Part shown: one piece after another, positions 1 through 13,300 of the stretch
How the letters are laid out: each line of letters starts with the position of its first letter
Position numbering within the stretch: the stretch's first letter is position 1
From: Aquanectria penicillioides
Lineage: Eukaryota > Ascomycota > Sordariomycetes > Hypocreales > Nectriaceae
Direction of reading: 5' to 3'
Assembly (NCBI GenBank): GCA_003415625.1
Contig: PYIU01000001.1
Location: 496,001 to 560,000 of the forward strand
Length of the DNA: 64,000 nucleotides
Position numbers and translations under genes: made by a program
Notes under the pieces: generated by a model
The model's input: only the letters and a program-made list of their open reading frames with translations
What the model was told of the DNA's origin: nothing
The model's database searches: none

Positions 1-768
1 AAGCCTTACTTCAGTTTCGCAACGGAGACCCAATCTCCTGCAGTTTCCACATGGAAACGGGGTTCTATCACACTTCTTCTTCCTGTAACCAGTCAATACA
101 GGTGTTTAGCATTCAGAGGAGATGAAGGCGTACCGTCTTTTGCAGGTCCAACATCCCTCTCTGGACCGACGTGTTCGCTGTTGCGAGTCCATCCCCTGGG
201 TGTCTGTGCTTGATGCCATGCTTCAGTATCACCTGCAAGCCCTTGCCATCAGCTCACCGCCCCAGACCGGACTACAGCTTGCATTTGCGTGTAGTGAAGA
301 ACTCAGACGACTGACTCTGGCTATCCTTATCCCAGCTTCCTGGGTTCTTATCACGACTCTCAAACTAGCGGTGCAAAGACCCCGCAGCCCTAGTTCAGAT
401 AAGGAATCAGGCGACCGGGGTGATGTCGGAGGAGTGGGTCTTCCCCATATTCCCGAACCGGTCCGTGTTGAGGATTATTGTGAGAACTGATAAGAATGGG
501 ATGAGAATGCCGAAATATGCAGAGCACTAGTTTGGGATTATGCCCCTGAAATACCGGTATCATTCGGGGTGTGACTATGCCCTTGGGAATGAGAGGTAGG
601 TTGAGGAAGCGAGCATTGGAAGTGGCTGCCAAAAAATGAATAGTGAAGTTCACAATTTACTTGTCACCAATTAAGCGAGTCAGGATTACAACAGCTGAGG
701 CTTTGGAGAAGGCATGACATTTATTCAACGTCAGGATTCAAGGCAAAATCGTCTAGCTAATCTCTAAC
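1..768. other. Stretch without a recognised gene (left edge)
   Basis: Only short open frames are present (for example 122-490 on the plus strand). None shows a domain, signal peptide or low-entropy composition typical of a real gene, and no exon chain could be built. The last part is presumably the 3' flank of the minus-strand dioxygenase-like gene that ends at 769. Confidence 0.5.
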
Positions 769-1932
769 CTAGGCAACCACTGGCCTCATCTCGTAGGTTG
801 TGTCCTGAATATACTTGATCATCTCTGCAGCCCACTTCTCCACGTCCTGTACGCTCACAGTCTCGGCTTTGCAAAGACCACCCTTGCCCTGCGGATCTGT
901 CTCTGCGACGTTCTTTTGATACTTTTCCCGAAGCGCATCAGCCGCGATGCGAGCACGCTGGGAAATCACGTCTAGACGATAGGTGGTCCATTGATAATAC
1001 AGCTCAGTCAAGTGTGACTTATTCCTGATATTGGCATTTGTTGTGTCATCGACGAAAAGAGGGTTCTTGGGCCGGAAGGAAGTGACAACTGTGACTCGCT
1101 CAGGCATGTTAGTCACTGGCGCCGCAGTATGTGCGATGTAGCGACCCTGGAGGAGGACGGCGCAGCCCTGCAGTCGGTTATTATATGTACTTGAAAATTC
1201 TCTGAAGTTCCTTTATACCATCTGCGGTGCTTTCACCTTGAGCGTAGTTCCATCACCCTTCATGAGCTCGGTTTCGCCACCAGACATGTACCTGGCGTCT
1301 GAAAGCATTACGACACAAACCCAAGGATGCGAGTCCTTGTGCCACTCAATGATAGGCTTGGACTGGTCGGTCACTACTTGCTTCTTGGGACGGTCCTTCT
1401 CAAATTTCTTGATGGCATCCTCGGTCGCCTCCGGAGGCTCCATCGGAGTGTTCCTAACAGCTTCGAGACCGCCGGGACCAAGCTGGACATTGGTGTGACT
1501 GATCTCGTAATCCATTGCTGGAATAAGGTCAACACCGGCAAGGTCGCTGACAATCTTCAAGACCTCGGGCGAGTGCCAGAACTGGTGGATGAACGGGGCA
1601 TATCGCGGCGCCATTCCACGGAGCTGGACAGACCCCGGGCGAGTATGATGCAGACAATTGTTCAGAACATCATCGCTAAAGAGCTCTCGCCTATGCTGGA
1701 GCACAGCTTCATGCGATAGAAGAGGGAACGGCTCCGTTGTGGCCACAGGTGACAAGGTAGTTGGCTCAAGGGCGAGATCCTGCATAGTCAATACCGACGA
1801 GGGGGGAGCAAAGTCAAGGTGCTTGGCAGGGTTGAACTGTATAGCGCCAGAACCCTGCTTGACGGCGTTACTTTGCCGAGCCGCCAGTGGCTCCAGAGAA
1901 GGGGCAGTTTCGATAACAGCTGACGGTGCCAT
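769..1932 (-). CDS. Fe(II)/2-oxoglutarate dioxygenase-like protein
   Basis: Two exons, complement(769..1167, 1219..1932), give 370 aa. The 51-bp intron (1168-1218) has a GTATAA donor and a CTGCAG acceptor, and joining keeps the frame across a stop that otherwise follows the donor. The start is the ATG at 1932. His198 and Asp200 sit in EWHKDSHPW, and the second exon begins with a stretch holding His251 (YIAHTAAP) and Arg262. This matches the HxD...H...R facial triad and 2-oxoglutarate-binding Arg of the Fe2OG dioxygenase fold. The spacing and the hydrophobic strand after HxD fit that family. The N-terminal 60 residues look disordered. There is no signal peptide, so it is probably cytosolic. 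The substrate cannot be told from the sequence. The fold is a confident inference from motif order; the exact subfamily is unknown. Confidence 0.8.
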
Positions 1933-2952
1933 GTTGATTCGGAAAGTGTATGATGGCTTGGCCGATGCTTAGTATGATAAGAAAAGTGTAGAGTGATTGT
2001 GAGGATAGATCCAACTCGATCGGTAAGATAGTCTTAAATCCTTTATATATCCAAACAAGCCCAACTTTCCGATAGGTCATTCATTGCCTAACTAGGTTAT
2101 TCGATCCGCGATCTATCCTGAGATCATTGGCGAGTAAATTGGTGATACATCGCAATGCCAAGTGTAGTTTGTGCTGAACTAGTCGTCATTGAGGCGTTGT
2201 CAGGTGTCTCTACTTCAACTCACTTTATCAATTCGCGGGGAAGATACGCCTTGGTTTATCGAGCATTCCTGAGGCTTACCAATAGAACATCAGGAACCTG
2301 CTCTATGCTAATCCTAACCTGGAGTATTTGAAGCGCGCACTGTATCTAGAGTCGAAGGCTTGCTTTCTACCATGGACGCGGATCAGTTGACTCGTATCTC
2401 GTCATTATCTCCAACCTCAGAACTACGCTATACCATGTTTGTGGTATTCAACGCGCCGTACGATGGTACTATCTCCCTGCGCCAAGACCTAGATGGAATA
2501 GCTTATCTTGTCCAGACTATTCCCAAAATGGGTGATTCAATGCGCCGTGCGTCAAACATATCTGCCGTGGGGCAAACACGCCAGTTTCGACCAGCATCTT
2601 TTATCAGCCACTGGCGGTTTTTCTATTCCAAAATCTGAATATTCAATGCGCCAGTACATCCAATTCCTCGCTGGTCGGTTTATCTCCACGAATCTGGGGT
2701 TGATAGCCGGGTCCGACGTCATTCGCCGCTACTCTAGACTCCGAAATCTCTAGTGACGGGTCTGATAACAGCACCCCAGCCATTTCTGGGACGAGGGATA
2801 GCCATCACCACAACCAGGCTTAGGATACCGAGCCTGGAGTATATTAGGGCGTTGATGGCCGCCTTATTTTCTTTGGCCTCTCCAGTTGGTTCTGCAGAGT
2901 GCTTCGATCTGCACCCAGTCCTAATCATCCTTTCCACTTCTGACATCCCTGC
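1933..2952. other. Intergenic, no recognised gene
   Basis: About 1 kb between divergently oriented genes (dioxygenase-like on minus, MFS transporter on plus), so it probably holds both promoters. Short frames at 2360-2753 show no recognisable domain. No clear TATA box or repeat was seen. Confidence 0.5.
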
Positions 2953-4665
2953 ATGATCCGCCAAAGTCCCATCATGGAACGCGTTAGCGGTGACAACACC
3001 GCCAAGAATGCAGACCTCGATGGCTTGTCTCCCAATGAGAAATCTTTCACCAACACCTCTCAGGAAGTTGGGACCATAGAGCCCGTCCTGAAAGGTCAAG
3101 ATAACCATGGAATTGACATGGCCGGTATCTCGGCGGGTATGGATGAGGTCTACGAGAGGAAGGTTGCCATTATGAACCAGGCTCTGGTTGACCTGGGCAT
3201 GGGACCATTCCAATGGAAAGTCTTTGCATGACAGGCTTTGGTTGGTTCGTCGATAATGTAAGGACACGATACGGGGCGTTGACTTCATGTGCTAACCCAA
3301 TGGCAGTTCTGGATGCAAGCCATCACCATAATCAGCGCTCCTGTCAGGAACGAGTTTGCTGTTAAACGCATTGCGTTCCTCACTGTGGCCAAATACGTCG
3401 GCCTTGTCATCGGTTCCAGCGTTTGGCCCATGACTGCAGACTTCATCGGCCGACGTCTTGCCTTCAATGTCACGTTGCTCATCTCTGCCGTTGCTGGTCT
3501 CGCCGGAGCAGGCAGCCCCAACTTTGTCGCCATCGCAACTTTCTGCGCCTTTATCGGAGTCGGAACTGGAGGAAACCAACCTGTTGACAGTGCCATCTTC
3601 CTAGAATTTATTCCGGCCACGCACCAGTATTCTCCTCACCATGCAGTCTGCCTTTTGGTCTGTGGGACAAGCTCTCGCGGCTTTAATTGGATGGCCACTG
3701 ATTGCCAACTTCTCCTGCCCATCCGGCCTTCCAGCTGGCCAGTGCCGCTATGAGGACAATCTTGGCTGGAGATACACCTACTGGACCTTTGGCGGCCTCA
3801 CTCTGGTCCTCTTCCTGTTGCGGTTCCTCTTTCAGGTTATGAAACGCCAAAGTATCTCCTCAGCAAGGGTCTTGATCAGCAGGCAGTTGATGTTGTCCAA
3901 AAGATTGCAGCCAGAAACAAGACGACTACTTGGCTCACAATTTCTCATTTTGAAGCTATCGACGCCGAGTTGAATATTACTTCGCGCAATGGAATCTCAC
4001 CAAACGATCTCAACGAACAGATTGCCAAGCGCAGCCTTGACAAGTTCCGCCCTGATAAGCTTCGAGCACTCTTCTCGACTCCGCGATTCGCCTTGTCGAC
4101 TTGCCTGATGCTTTTCCTGTGGTGCTCCATCGGCATGGCTTACCCGTTGTACAACTCATTTATTCCCATTTATCTCGAAAATAAGGGCGTCAAGCAGGGA
4201 GCCTCTTCTCTTTCCATCACGTATCGAAACTACGCCATTCAAGCCGTCTGTGGTATTCCCGCGTCTATCCTTGGTGGGTTTACTGTCGACTTGAAGCGGG
4301 TAGGCAGAAAAGGCACTGGAACGATAGCCTGTCTCTGCACCGGCGTCTTCTTGTTTCTTTTTACAAGGGCTACTTCTCAAGCTGGTGTTCTTGGATTCAC
4401 GTGCGCAATCGCATTCTTTCAGAACCTGGTCTACGGATTGCTGTACTCGTACACACCGGAACTCTTCCCAGCGCCTATCCGCGGTACGGCGAACGGCTTC
4501 GTCGCTCTGTTTAACCGACTAAGTGGGCTTATGGCACCCATCATTGCAGCCTATGTTGGTACAGATAGCGACCATCCCGTGTGGATCTCGGCTGCACTCT
4601 TTATGGTGGCTGGTATCGTCTTCTTGGTCTTGCCATACGAGACACGGGGAAGAGCAGCATCATAA
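2953..4665 (+). pseudogene. MFS transporter, frame broken at three places
   Basis: A major facilitator superfamily membrane transporter (sugar/SV2-like group). The path is 2953..3257, a 49-bp intron (3258-3306, branch-like GCTAAC) and 3307..4665. Conserved pieces appear in order: TGFGWFVDN at the intron edge, a first membrane block with DFIGRRLAF, GVGTGGNQPVDSAIF, a YETPKYL-like motif after TM6, and YTPELFPAPIRGTANG near the end, closing with PYETRGRAAS. The frame shifts near 3228 (one base short), near 3630 (one base extra) and near 3836 (one base short). With these three changes allowed for, the total is a whole number of codons, about 554 aa, normal for the family. The breaks involve runs of two or three identical bases and no other decay is seen, so sequencing error is at least as likely as true loss of function. 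The start could also be the ATG at 2974. Confidence 0.8.
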
Positions 4666-5114
4666 GTGACCAGTCAGCGAGATAGCTATCTAAAGCCGGG
4701 GTCGACTTGGGTGAATCTGCTCAGGGGATAAGTCCCGTACATAAAAAATACACAGATGTTATTTTAATACCGCCGACTTCCTTATGTGAAATGTGCTAAT
4801 TGTGACCGCCACTATATTCTAGCGGCGTATTTGTAATTCCTGATTAGCTTCTCAGGCTTCCTACACAACCCAGCAACGGAGATCATTCGAAATGGCTCTT
4901 CTTTCACACTCATTCGCACAAGTACTAAGGAAAATTGAAATGATTATATTTATAACGAAGAAAAAAGGCGCTCCCTGAAGTCACCAAATCCCAGAGCAAC
5001 GCCGCGCCAAATCCAACCGCTTCAACGAGCGTAATCGTACCCAGCTGATCATTCGTCTATCCCCAATCACCAAAATAAGTCTACCACGACTGACGAAAGC
5101 AAGTCCTGTCGCAT
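4666..5114. other. Intergenic, convergent gene ends
   Basis: About 450 bp between the 3' ends of the MFS transporter and the HET gene. It is AT-rich around 4930-4965. No gene or repeat was recognised. Confidence 0.5.
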
Positions 5115-6919
5115 TTACTTTAATATGTAAGCTGTACTTGGCGGCTCACTCTTCATAAACTCTCCATACATAATTCCGTGGACGTAGGCCTCGCCAACCA
5201 ACTCCCAGACTCCATCTTCACATCGCCTCACGACATACGGCGTCTTGCTTCCGTAGGGTATCATAATCTCATCGCCGATTTTCATGTGCTCCGGACCCAC
5301 GCCCACGAAACCAGTCGGCGTGATGAACGGTCTTCGCGAATGAAGACGATGGAGTGATTTTACGAACCAGTTTGTGGCCGGACGGAGAGTCTTGGGTGCC
5401 GAGTCGGAGATATCTGCGGGGTCCGGCTTGAGCGCCATGAAGTATGAAAACGCTTGGTGAAAGTCATTAAAATACTCAATCAGAGTCCTCTCGGCATCTA
5501 TCGAGGCATAAAGGGTAGCATCAATTGTGGCTATCCTACCCGCCTCGATGTGTTCGTCTTGGATCTTGATCCGCGGCGACTTCTTGCACAGCTTCTGAAT
5601 GTCACCGAAGTAATTGAGTGCGGTTGCGACATCAACGCCTTGCGACCAGTCCGGGTCCCAGAGACAACCGATTTCCTTGACAGGCTCTACCGCTACTCCA
5701 AGGAGCACTAGCCGACCAGGTTGTGGGTGCGAAACGCTCTGCATAGATGCGCGATCCCCTGTCGCGTTGAACTTGCAAAAGTATGTCGGCTGTGCACATG
5801 GATTGCGGACTGGCATGTTCCAATCGGGGACCCAAGTTGGCAGCGATTTGAATGTCTTGGGAACTGGCAATAGGACAGGATATCCATGTGTCCCTGGCGG
5901 AGGAACACCATGGCTGTGTTGGTGTACACCTCCTCGCACGTCTTGGAGTAATCCAGCGTTTGCTTGAAGTCCTCGCTGTCGTGACCAAGTTGCAGGAGGG
6001 AAAAGACACGATCGCGGGAGTCTGAGGTGAGCGGATAATTGTAGTCCACCTCGAGCGTGAGAGAGGTCGTCAGGACTCTAAAGAAGGTGTCTCTTGAAGC
6101 CTTTTCCATAGTCATGTGAACCTGGAACCGCTGGCGGCGTGTCACAACGTTATCAACAAAGCTGCGCTCGATAGGGTTGTAAATTTTGGGTATTTTTGCA
6201 AAATCCTGGGCATCCATCAATTTGCTCAATCTGAGGAGGTTCTGGAGGACGTCGCCGCCAAAAGACATGGCGCCACAGGCAATTTCGACCTTTTTTGCGG
6301 ATGCATATTCTTGCATGATCCAAAGACGGGTCCAGTATGGCTGTCGGCAAAACCTGGCCAGAGCTCCCTGGATCCTGTTGTTGTGGGTATCGTCGATGTG
6401 TAACTTGAGCATCGCCTTTGCATCCGACTTCTCCATGGGTTTCTTCATTTTCAATCCATGAGTGAAGAGCAGGTCGCTATCGGGAAAGCCTCGCCCCAAC
6501 CAGGCAATGACACATTCTGCTTCGCTATATATGTCCCACATTCGCTGGACCTGGCTGCTCTTTTCGACAATGTCTTTCTGGTCAATGCAGATTTGGTCGA
6601 TCCAGAGATACATGTCGCCTCGTGAGTCGTGGAGGTGCCCAATGTGCCGCAGGGCGTGGTCTACCGTCTCACTGATGGTACATGTTTGGCCGTTGATGGA
6701 GATGGGAGCGTGAACGCCCTGAGAACCCCACGCATATGATAATGCGCTGTAAGGTGGGCAGCTTCCTCGCGTGTACACCTTGAGCTCGCAGGTCAAGGTC
6801 TCGACGCCTGAGCGTAGCTTGCCGAGAGTTTTGGGCGAGATGGCGAGAAGACGGATCTGGTTGGTATGGAGCGGGATATTGCTGTAGTCGATGCTGATGT
6901 TGGGGTCATTGGCCGCCAT
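5115..6919 (-). CDS. HET-domain protein (heterokaryon incompatibility type), frame break near 5860
   Basis: The N-terminal part (about 350 aa from the ATG at 6919) carries the fungal HET domain: YSALSYAWG at about residues 58-66, LWIDQICIDQ at about 105-115, and a following block with QVQRMWDIYSEAECVIAWLG. HET proteins trigger cell death or incompatibility reactions when different strains fuse, and some are TIR-like effectors. Near 5860 the frame shifts by one base (TTCCCAAG where TTC CCC AAG would keep frame). The other frame continues with LPTWVPDW, a motif usual in HET proteins after the domain, and runs to a stop at 5115. Allowing one base gives about 601 aa, a typical size. No introns are needed. 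Either a polymorphic null allele, which is common for such genes, or a homopolymer error. Confidence 0.85.
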
Positions 6920-9373
6920 GTTGGACTGATGTGAGCTTTGTCGATCTCAAACTCGAATTCAGCTGCTGTGTCTGCGGGGAACAATTGAGGTAGTTTCTGG
7001 CAACTAGGCGTTCTGCTGATTACGGCTGGCTCCGAAATGTGGTAGCGGGCGGGTGGTTCTCAAGGTGGAAATGTGGTTGCAACTAGCGGATACTGCGAGC
7101 TGTGCCAAGGCCAGAGCGGTTTGGGCAGATGGAAGACAGGTTCGTGAGGCAGTGACGGTATTTGGGCCGGGGCCCTTTTTGAGGCAACCCTTGAGGCAGC
7201 CTGTCAGGGCTGAGATAGAGGAGCAAGGGAGGGAACTTCAGCTGTTGAGCGCATGTCGCATTGTGGCGCTGCACAATTGGGCGAACCGGTTCGCAAGCCG
7301 GAGTTCGCCTTGTCACTGCCATAATCGGCCTGTATAATTGGTTTAGACATGTTAGTCAGCTAGGCAGCTCCACGAGAACTGTAAGGATGGCTTTCAGCTT
7401 CTTGATAGCGTCTCAAAATGCCGTTCAATGGCGTCTCACTCAGCCTTGCATTATTCAGCGTTGGCGTTTTTTGCCGTCAATTAGCTTGTGGCCTGTGACA
7501 TAACGGTGGAACTAGGTGCATAACTTTCGGCAACGAGGGCATCGAGACAAGGACGTGGCATCAAAACAGATGCTATTGATGCTGACGGTTTCAACCGCCA
7601 CACGCAACGGTTTTTGAGCAGTATACTTCCGTAGCTCACAATGTGCAAAAAGACCTTTTCATTGTTTTAATTTCTTCATTCTTTTCCCTTTCAAATATCC
7701 CAGTATCAATTTAGTTGCTCTCAGAACATCTTTTGACATGATATCCGCTCATTCGTCCGCTGTTGTATTTTTGCGCAACACTTGAGTCTCCAAACCAGCC
7801 CAGACTTGTCAACTGCACAGTTGCACACATGTATAAAGCCGCCTTGTCATGGCTCAAGTTCATTTTGATCACCCTCATAATATGCTCATAATATGCTTAG
7901 TAGAAAGCAGCTTTTTTTTGGTAGAAAAAAATGCACTAATTCATACACATCCCCAATCGCACCCTCCTCTCCGACAAACGCATATAAGTGAACCCTTAGA
8001 CAAGTGATGAGGTTGCCAAACAGCACCCCCACAGGAGGAGCAGCTGCATTGCTGGCTTGACCTTGTCATTCTATTTCAATCGATGTTCTATCGTTTTGAT
8101 CTCTTTTATTCCAGAATCGTAAGCAATTCTGATCCACATATCTTCGAGTTCGTTGCAGACTTCTCCATTGGGGCTGGTGTTATGTTGGCCATTCAGGCCC
8201 CGCTTGCCATAGCAACGACTGGGAATTCCATCCACCAGACTCAAGTCGCACATTCGGGATGATTATAAAAAGTTTCTCTCCTAAGTTTCTTGACGTGACT
8301 GTCTAAATTTCAGTCTCCACAACTCGCGCTATCCATTTTAATAATTGTTACGTGCCAATACTACAACAACGTGACGGGTGCCATACAGGTCCTCTATGCA
8401 TAGGACCTGTGCACATAACGCACCTCCACCCATGTCCACCAGAGTCAGCATAACACATCGCAGTATTCATACGATATAGATGACAGGGATAAACAAAAGT
8501 AGTTTGATTGAAAAAAGCAACACCTTTCTTGGAATTCTTTGTTTATACTTTGCCTGAAGATGCGTTTGTTGCGTTCGCTTCTCATTTCGATCCGTCTGGT
8601 TGTATCATCCGACTAATCTACTGAGACGAATTAATTATATTTCTCTATTGAGTAAATATGCATAATTGCGACTATCCTTGGAGTCAGCACTGCAACATAA
8701 TCTCAACAACCTTTGATACGTCGAACCCAGTTGGCCCGGATCCGTACAAAGTCAAATCGAGCGCTAATGCAACTTTATTAGAATCAAATATTCGAACTAC
8801 CTCACGTCTATCCGATTTCACGCCATAGTCAGTTCTAAGAATGTGATTCAAGCTACTCAAATCGCTGATCACGGATCGCTGATCGCTCGTCAGCGCCTAG
8901 GCCATGCGCCGGCCATGGCCGATTCTGTTCCTTTGCATCACATCACATTACGCAATAGGGCCAGGTCATTGACGAGCATTTGGCCAGGACTTCAAACTTC
9001 CATCCTCAGATTACCCCCTGGGGTGGATTGGGTTCTTCAAGTGAATTTTCAAATGACTCTTTCTCTGTGACATCATTTTCGACATTTTTCTACCAGTTTG
9101 CCAATGATGCCGCACCGAAGCGGGACCTGTGGATAACCTCATGCCGCAGTCGCCGCGGGTTACCTTGGACCATCGCCGCAATTGCCGCACAATGCTGAAG
9201 TTCGGACTTAGCCATACTAAAAATGAAGTCTGTTAAATCCGAGGACGGTTAAAGTTCATCTCATTGCGAAATAGCAACGTCACAGCACATAGTCCATCTA
9301 TATAAATGTCCATCGCAGTCCAATTCTCCAGATGAGTTAACGCAGGACTGCAAAGATCCACCAACCGGCGACA
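6920..9373. other. Long stretch without a recognised gene
   Basis: About 2.4 kb. The first 400 bp is probably the HET gene promoter. From about 7600 to 8900 the DNA is AT-rich with only short frames and no domain. A short stretch near 8380-8410 has an inverted repeat (CAGGTCCTATGCATAGGACCTG-type symmetry, read on both strands around 8400). No transposase was recognised. Confidence 0.5.
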
Positions 9374-10340
9374 ATGGCTACATACGCAACAGCAGAAGAT
9401 CGATTTCTTATGATCAATGGAAATCGAATTGCCTACCGAATCATTGGTGCGGACCGTGGTATCCCACTTGTCCTTTTTGTGTACTTCAGGTGTGTTGACC
9501 TTGGAACATTGACTATGTGTGTTCTAATACGCGGCTTCAGGGGGACGATGGATCACTGGGATCCGATCCTGATAGACAATCTTGCGGCACATCGACCGGT
9601 TGTGTTGATTGACAATTTGGGCGTTGGCAGATCCGACGGCGAGATTCCCGACACTCTCTGGGATTTTGCCCAGGTCTACATTGACGTCATCAGAGAAATC
9701 GGATTCTCTGAAATTGATCTGATGGGGTTTTCAATGGGAGGCGCAGTCGCACAAATGGCGGCTCTGAATGCGCCAGGACTTGTGCGACGGCTGATCCTGT
9801 GCGGGACGACCCCAAGCACTGGTGAAGGGGTTGCTCATGCGGACTTGGCCCCTTTCCTTCGACTAAAGGATGCAAGCACTCTAGAAGAGCACAAGGCAGC
9901 ATTTTTGGCAGGATTCTTTCCATTGTCTTCCCAGAGTCAGGAAGCAGGCCAAACGGTCTGGGTCAGAATCATTGGAGCGCGTCCCAGTCACGCTGACTTT
10001 TTGGACAACACCGGCGCCGACAAACAAGCAGCTGCATTTTCCCGCTACATGCTTTCCGACGAAGCTGAAAAGGGATCGTACAACAGGTTTCATGAACTGC
10101 AGATGCCTGTTCTAATTATGAGTGGTCAGTGTCCCTATTTCTGAAACAGATATCAATTTTCTCTAACTCATTGTAGGAAGCGATGATATCTTGATGCCGA
10201 CGGAAAACAGCATCTTGATGTGGAAAATGCTAAAGGACTCGGCGGCTTCATTACACTTGTATCCCAACTCTGGTCATGGATTTCTTTTCCAGTATGCAGA
10301 GAGTGTTGCAGAACAGATAAATGCGTTCCTCAGAGTTTAG
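9374..10340 (+). CDS. Alpha/beta hydrolase
   Basis: Three exons, 9374..9489, 9541..10124 and 10177..10340, give 287 aa. The introns are 51 and 52 bp with GT..AG ends and CTAAT/CTAAC branch-like sites; the joined frame is uninterrupted. The alpha/beta-hydrolase core is complete: FRGTMDHW after strand 3 (oxyanion region), the nucleophile elbow GFSMGG with Ser103, the acid in SGSDDIL (Asp236 or 237) and the base in PNSGHGF (His267). There is no signal peptide, so it is probably cytosolic. The layout resembles bacterial-type hydrolases such as 3-oxoadipate enol-lactonase-like or haloperoxidase-like enzymes, but the substrate cannot be assigned. The start ATG lies directly before an ordinary N-terminal strand, which fits family length (about 280 aa). 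Confidence 0.85.
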
Positions 10341-13300
10341 GCTTAATGAAGTGTACTTGATTTTTGTCTGCGATGGAATTCAAGAGGCGTGTCTGTCCAA
10401 TAGCGGTGGCAAACTATGATACCTCGTGGCAGCTATTAATAGCCTGCTGCCTTTTGACCCACCCTTGCTAGAGGATGAGGACGGTTCTCACCCGCTACAG
10501 CATTGCCAAGAACGGCCTTAGTAGAAGAATAATTACTGGAGTCTAATATCAGAATGTAAAATGGGCTTGAGAATACTAGGCGTAAACTGTTTTCTATTTT
10601 CATCATTTGGCTAGCCTTACCACGTTACACCTCATCCTTACAGCCAAGTCCCTGCAAGTTGAGGTTGCACGGGGGGCTATGTGTGGCCAACGGATTTCAT
10701 ATTCAAGAGCTTACGATCATGACCAAACTTTTGGGCTCCCAGAGAGACCTAGCGAGGCAACTTGTCAAGAAAAAGGTGATTCCTCGGAGAAGCATGCGTT
10801 TAACGATGGCGAAAGCACATCGGATGACATGGAGTCGGGTGGTCAAGGGGCAAAAAGGTAAGCCGAGCTCCTTGCGTCAATCCGCAGTTATTTTATGAAC
10901 ATGAATGGAAATTTTTCTCGAGCTTCCCGTTTGTCGCCACTTCTCAGCCATGGCGAGATGTCATGATGTTGAGCCGGGAGAACGGGTGATGAACAGCAGT
11001 GATGGAGGAAAACCGTGTAACTGGGCGCTCCGAATCATCCGATAGCGGAATCTGCGAATCAGGCTCGGGATTGAACGGAGAAAATCCGGTCCGGGATGTG
11101 ATAGCCACCACATGACTCCGTGTTAGTACTGCAGTCTACGTAGTCTAGAACTCTAGATGTGCCTACAGTGGCGCAGTCACTCGCAGATGCCCGTTTTTAG
11201 TGTCACAACTCCTCCAAGCTCAATAGGGACTAGTGTTCTTCAGCCCTTCATCCTGCCCAAGGATTTTCTGCTTCATCGCGTGGCTGAGCAGCTCAGCAAT
11301 GTGCTGTCAACCTTGACGCATCAGACTAGCCGACCACTCGGGTCAAAGACGAACAAAGCAATTTGGGTTTAACCTCATGCATCGAATTTGATGGATTTGG
11401 ATTGACGTGCAACACCTATTTTGGATCCTTTAATCGCTGTGATGTCGATGGGTGTTTCCTTGGCATTGGGGGCCACAGTCAGGGTGGTTACCCTAAACCA
11501 AGGAAAGTTGGCTCTTCATACCTTTGAAAATGAGGCTTTTGCCGAAGTGAGTCGGTTTATTCTGGTGAATTTCGATTAACCACCATATTTATGGCCTTTG
11601 TGGGAATTTACTCAATCGCAGTCTACTCAAGAGTACAATTATGCTTAATTCAATAGTGTCATGTCACAGTACAGTTTGACCCCCAAATTTGCGAGCATCA
11701 CTCTCACTGTAATATTCGCGATCGTGCCCCTCACAATTGGATTTTCCAGAGATTTTTTAGTGCAACATAATGCAAGTCAAAGATATAACCCAATTAGGAG
11801 AAAATTCAATATGCACGATAAAAAATTCAGCACATCAGAGGATCATCCCTAACATTTGCACTGCTAGATACCTCTCTCATAGCAATCAAAACTATGTAGC
11901 CCCACGATGACCAACGAGAACTGTTTTCAGTCCCTACGCTTGCCATCATTGAATTTTAGGAATCTAAAGTTTCTTGAACAAAATATTCTGTCTGAATATT
12001 GGAACACAGTGTGCTATGTGTGATAAACATCCAACTCTACAGCGCGACAACTCCATTAATCAGCTGTGCATCTCAAGTGGAGTGTCTATTATGAGGAAAA
12101 CCTGGAGACATTACGATCTCGTGTATGCGATGTTCCTAATTTAGCCAATAATTTTGGCTGTGGACTGAAACAATGACAAACCATTGTTGGAACGAGAATA
12201 TCTCGCCCGAGCCACACGACATCCTTTGTGTAAAGAAATCGCTCCTTGCCTAGCACAATGCTAATTCTAATGAAAAATACTTACGGCTCGAGTTTTCTGA
12301 TCCCTATTCAATACAAGCGGGCATACATTCTGCGCATTGATACAACTGAACAAATATGAATCAAGTGGTGATCTAGAAGACCACTGATTCACATTATGTG
12401 TTCACATACGCGAATTCACTTCAGCGCTGTCTTGGGCTCGTCTAAGCTGACACAAAGAAAACGCCATCGGAGCTTTGTATGTGCAAAAGAGGCCTCTCGG
12501 GAACCATCTTCATGTAGTCGTAGCCCGAAGAGAAGCATCATGCCGGATTTAGGAATAGGTGCCGGTTCAGCTAATTAGCCTGAGGGGTTACTTTTCAACT
12601 TGACTGGCCGCAGCCCCGTCGCCTCGGTCAGTCCACCACCATTTTTCCCTAGCGTAGTCGGGCAGTGAGCGAAATGCTCACCTGCAGCAGATCAATGACG
12701 AATGGCGGCATACTTCCGGCTAACCCGCCGATTTGATTGTTATTGAAGCCCGAATGCTATTCTGTTGTCGAACATCGAGAAGCAAGACTGGATGATATTC
12801 TGGACTGGCTGAAGGGCGCACCGCGTAGTCTATCTTGACCAAGTAAGAATCGGTCCGAGCTGAGACCTTGAGGACATCAGCTCTCATGTCTCAAGATCCC
12901 ACCCGCAATACAGGAGTCGGCGACGGGTTGCAATGCCATTCGCAAACCCCGCTCGCGTGATCCTATGACAGGATTCATTCCTCAACTTCGGCGAAGAGGC
13001 TTCATTGACCATGTAAAATTTGTCCGCTGATTTTAACTCATCCTCGGTAGTGATTGGCGTGGTGTTATTTTTGCGTCTGGAAGAGGCGCACCGCCTCGAG
13101 TTCCTTCTGCGAAGCTAACTCCGGTTCGGCAGGGTCTCATGTTCAGGACCCCGAGCAGATGACCAATGTTTAACTCGCCCACCCTCCTGGGGTACTGCGC
13201 TCGGATCCTGATGCAAGCAACCAGGCTCTTTTCGGCTTGTGTTTACAACCTGCGGTCTACGAGAAGGGCTCGAATTGATTCTGCGGCATTCGTCTCGCAC

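Noticed and set aside
9374..10144. Alpha/beta hydrolase read as one uninterrupted 256-aa exon
   Set aside because: The unspliced reading inserts a foreign stretch before the oxyanion region and ends before the catalytic acid and His; removing the two introns restores both.
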